Source: Quadrisphaera sp. DSM 44207
GTDB taxonomy: Bacteria > Actinomycetota > Actinomycetes > Actinomycetales > Quadrisphaeraceae
Assembly: GCF_900101335.1 (NCBI RefSeq)
Contig: NZ_FNKA01000002.1
Location: 744,001-808,000 of the forward strand
DNA length: 64,000 nt
Reading direction: 5' to 3'
Made by a program: the position numbers and the translations under genes. Within the stretch, counting starts at the first letter, position 1, and each line of letters begins with the position of its first letter. Of the stretch, positions 62,913-64,000 are shown piece by piece. The notes below the pieces were generated by a model. That model worked only from the letters and a program-made list of their open reading frames with translations. It was not told the DNA's origin and made no database searches.

Positions 62913-63242
62913 TCAGAGCCCGAGGTAGGTGCCGAGCTGGCGCCCGAGGCGGCCCAGCTCGGCTCGCGCCAGCAGGCCCCTGCGCGCCAGGAGCCGGCTG
63001 CGGTGGACGGGCTGGAGCGCGGTGACGTCGGCGTAGGACTCGTCGTAGCGGGTCAGCCCGGCGTCGCCGGTGAGGGGGATGTGCGTCGCCTCGGGGCCCC
63101 GCGTCCCCGTCACGGGCACCACCGCGACGTGGCCGAGGCGCGTGTTCAGCGCGTTGATGCTGACCACGACCGCCGGGTGCATGCCGAAGTCGGCGAAGTC
63201 GACGTCCCAGACCTCGCCGCGGAACGGCTCAGGCAGGGGCAC
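62913..63242 (-). CDS. MazF/PemK-family toxin (endoribonuclease)
   Basis: 109 residues with the CcdB/MazF fold. The N-terminal FRGEVWDVDFADFGMHPAVV has the family RGEVW and PAVVVS elements, GHVAVVPVTGTRGPEATHIP holds the second conserved strand, and YADVTALQPVHRSRL precedes the C-terminal helix. Such toxins cut mRNA and are neutralised by their antitoxin. GTG 63242 overlaps the antitoxin stop by 14 bases. The same open frame continues upstream without a stop into the dienelactone hydrolase gene, which is unusual. Confidence 0.85.
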   Translation of the reverse strand: MPLPEPFRGEVWDVDFADFGMHPAVVVSINALNTRLGHVAVVPVTGTRGPEATHIPLTGDAGLTRYDESYADVTALQPVHRSRLLARRGLLARAELGRLGRQLGTYLGL

Positions 63243-63492
63243 CGGGGGCCTCGCCGCTGCGCGCCGGCCGGACGCCGACGGGCAGCGGCGGGGTCTCGTC
63301 CCCGTAGAACGCCTCCACGCTGCGCGCCATCCGCTCCTCGGCCGCGCGGCGGTGCAGCAGCTCCAGCGCGGCCCTGACGATCTGGGTGCGGCCCTCCAGG
63401 CCGAGCACCTTCGCGTCGTCGCGCAGCTGCGCCGCCAGGTCGTGCCCGATCCTCGCCTGCCAGGTCTCCGAGGCCCCCGTCGTCGCCGCCAT
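63229..63492 (-). CDS. Ribbon-helix-helix antitoxin
   Basis: 87 residues. The N-terminal WQARIGHDLAAQLRDDAKVL and LEGRTQIVRAALELLHRRAA is a ribbon-helix-helix DNA-binding pattern (strand, then two helices around a Gly turn). The C-terminal tail (about 50-87), with EAFYGDETPPLPVG, likely wraps the toxin. It is expected to repress its own operon. It is read in a different frame from the overlapping hydrolase extension and the toxin. ATG 63492; no strong ribosome site. Confidence 0.83.
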   Translation of the reverse strand: MAATTGASETWQARIGHDLAAQLRDDAKVLGLEGRTQIVRAALELLHRRAAEERMARSVEAFYGDETPPLPVGVRPARSGEAPGAPA

Positions 63493-63558
63493 GCGTAGAC
63501 GATCTGCCGTGCAGCCGCGGTGGTCAAGCGGCGAGGGTCGCGGGACGCCGGCCGCTCC

Positions 63559-64000
63559 TCAGCGGGCGCCGGCCGGGCGTCGAGGAAGTCGAGGGCGTCG
63601 AGCACCCGCCGGGTGAGCAGCGACGCGGCGGCCGGCTCGTACGACGGCAGCGAGCGGTCGGCGAAGAGGTGCTGGTCGCCGGGGTAGAGGAACAGCTGCG
63701 CGCCCTCGGCCTCCTCGACGAGCGCGCGGGCGGCCTCGAGGTCGCCCTCGTCGACGAAGAACGGGTCCGCCTCCATCGCGTGCACCTGCACCGGCACTCC
63801 CGCAGGCCAGGCCGGGCCGAACGCCGACGCCGGGACGCAGGAGTGGAGCAGGAACGCCACCCGCGCTCCGGGCCGGGTCTGCGCCAGCTCCTGGGCCGGC
63901 AGCACGCCGAGGGAGGAGCCGGCGTAGACCAGGTCGGCGGGCAGCCCCTGCACCGCCCGCTCGCCGCGCTGGACCACCTCGTCGAACCCGATCTCCCGCA
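63559..64000 (-). CDS. Dienelactone hydrolase family protein (partial, 3' end unclear)
   Basis: C-terminal part of an alpha/beta hydrolase; the 5' end lies beyond the window. The nucleophile elbow is YAGSSLGVLPAQ. AFLLHSCVPASAF and GVPVQVHAMEADPFF follow, and the catalytic histidine is in LFLYPGDQHLFAD. The domain normally ends after RRVLDALDFLDAR. Here the frame has no stop there and stays open to 62913, through the antitoxin region into the toxin. A stop (TGA at 63559-63561) exists in a neighbouring frame exactly at the expected end, so a one-base indel or an inserted toxin-antitoxin module is possible. I place the end at that TGA. Confidence 0.7.
   Translation of the reverse strand, partial: AGDRVRRGGPARRAGGAGAARRPGLRRLLPRRAAGPGAGADPARSAGGVPAPLLRPGVGVRPGLACGSAGAGARDGGGPVLRRRGRPRGRPRARRGGRGRAAVPLPRRPAPLRRPLAAVVRAGRRVAAHPAGARRPRLPRRPAGAR

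Noticed and set aside
62617-62928. Candidate gene between the rRNA promoter and the toxin
   Set aside because: Translation is Pro/Arg/Ala-rich with no recognisable fold, no ribosome site, and overlaps the toxin end on the other strand.

Overview
The window is about 64 kb of very GC-rich, gene-dense DNA with the gene order of an actinobacterial chromosome. The block trmA-like / KUP permease / two TrkA / DUF3159 / OB-fold / DUF3710 / dut / DUF3093 / DUF4193 / suhB, and sigA further on, follows the Mycobacterium tuberculosis order around Rv2689c-Rv2703. The block TPR / HAD / small ORF / tlyA / NAD kinase / recN / steA / steB / pyrG / Nudix follows Rv1691-Rv1700. The 16S rRNA and protein style suggest a Kineosporiaceae-like actinomycete such as Kineococcus or Quadrisphaera; that genus guess is inference. 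I see no insertion sequences, prophage genes, CRISPR arrays or tRNA genes.

Layout. 1-10.0 kb: start of aconitase behind a palindromic operator, a DUF72 protein, an RNA m5U methyltransferase, a KimA-type potassium importer, two TrkA (RCK) proteins, then the DUF3159 / OB-fold / DUF3710 / dUTPase group. 10.0-23 kb: inositol monophosphatase, ferrochelatase, the division protein SepH, a VOC protein, a phosphodiesterase/phosphatase with DUF5998, a spore-photoproduct-lyase-like radical SAM enzyme, a large Pat-type lysine acetyltransferase, a nitroreductase and a very hydrophobic membrane protein. 23-29.3 kb: topoisomerase IV ParC and ParE flanking an amino-acid permease. 29.5-34.5 kb: small actinobacterial genes, a second potassium system (TrkA/TrkH) and the principal sigma factor. 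34.7-39.8 kb: stress protein, Nudix hydrolase, and the methionine genes metY-metX behind a SAM-IV riboswitch and a seven-codon ORF with a Cys codon. 39.9-56.6 kb: sixteen tightly packed minus-strand genes ending at a strong hairpin; they combine rRNA modification, NAD(P), DNA repair, SteA/SteB, a lipid-linked glycan trio (MraY-like transferase, MurJ-like flippase, GT4 glycosyltransferase), CTP synthase and an ADP-ribose-type Nudix enzyme. 56.7-62.5 kb: one rRNA operon (16S-23S-5S, minus strand) with its promoter. 62.9-64 kb: a ribbon-helix-helix / MazF toxin-antitoxin pair lying against a dienelactone hydrolase gene with no in-frame stop before the toxin.

How it works together. Genes are packed with 4-base start/stop overlaps (GTGA or ATGA at about fifteen junctions), which implies coupled translation and fixes many starts. 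Several operon-leading genes have a TANNNT-type -10 box only 6-8 bases before the start codon, as expected for leaderless mRNAs. Potassium control appears twice. Methionine synthesis appears to be controlled at the RNA level. The 16-gene run links cell-envelope building with nucleotide supply.
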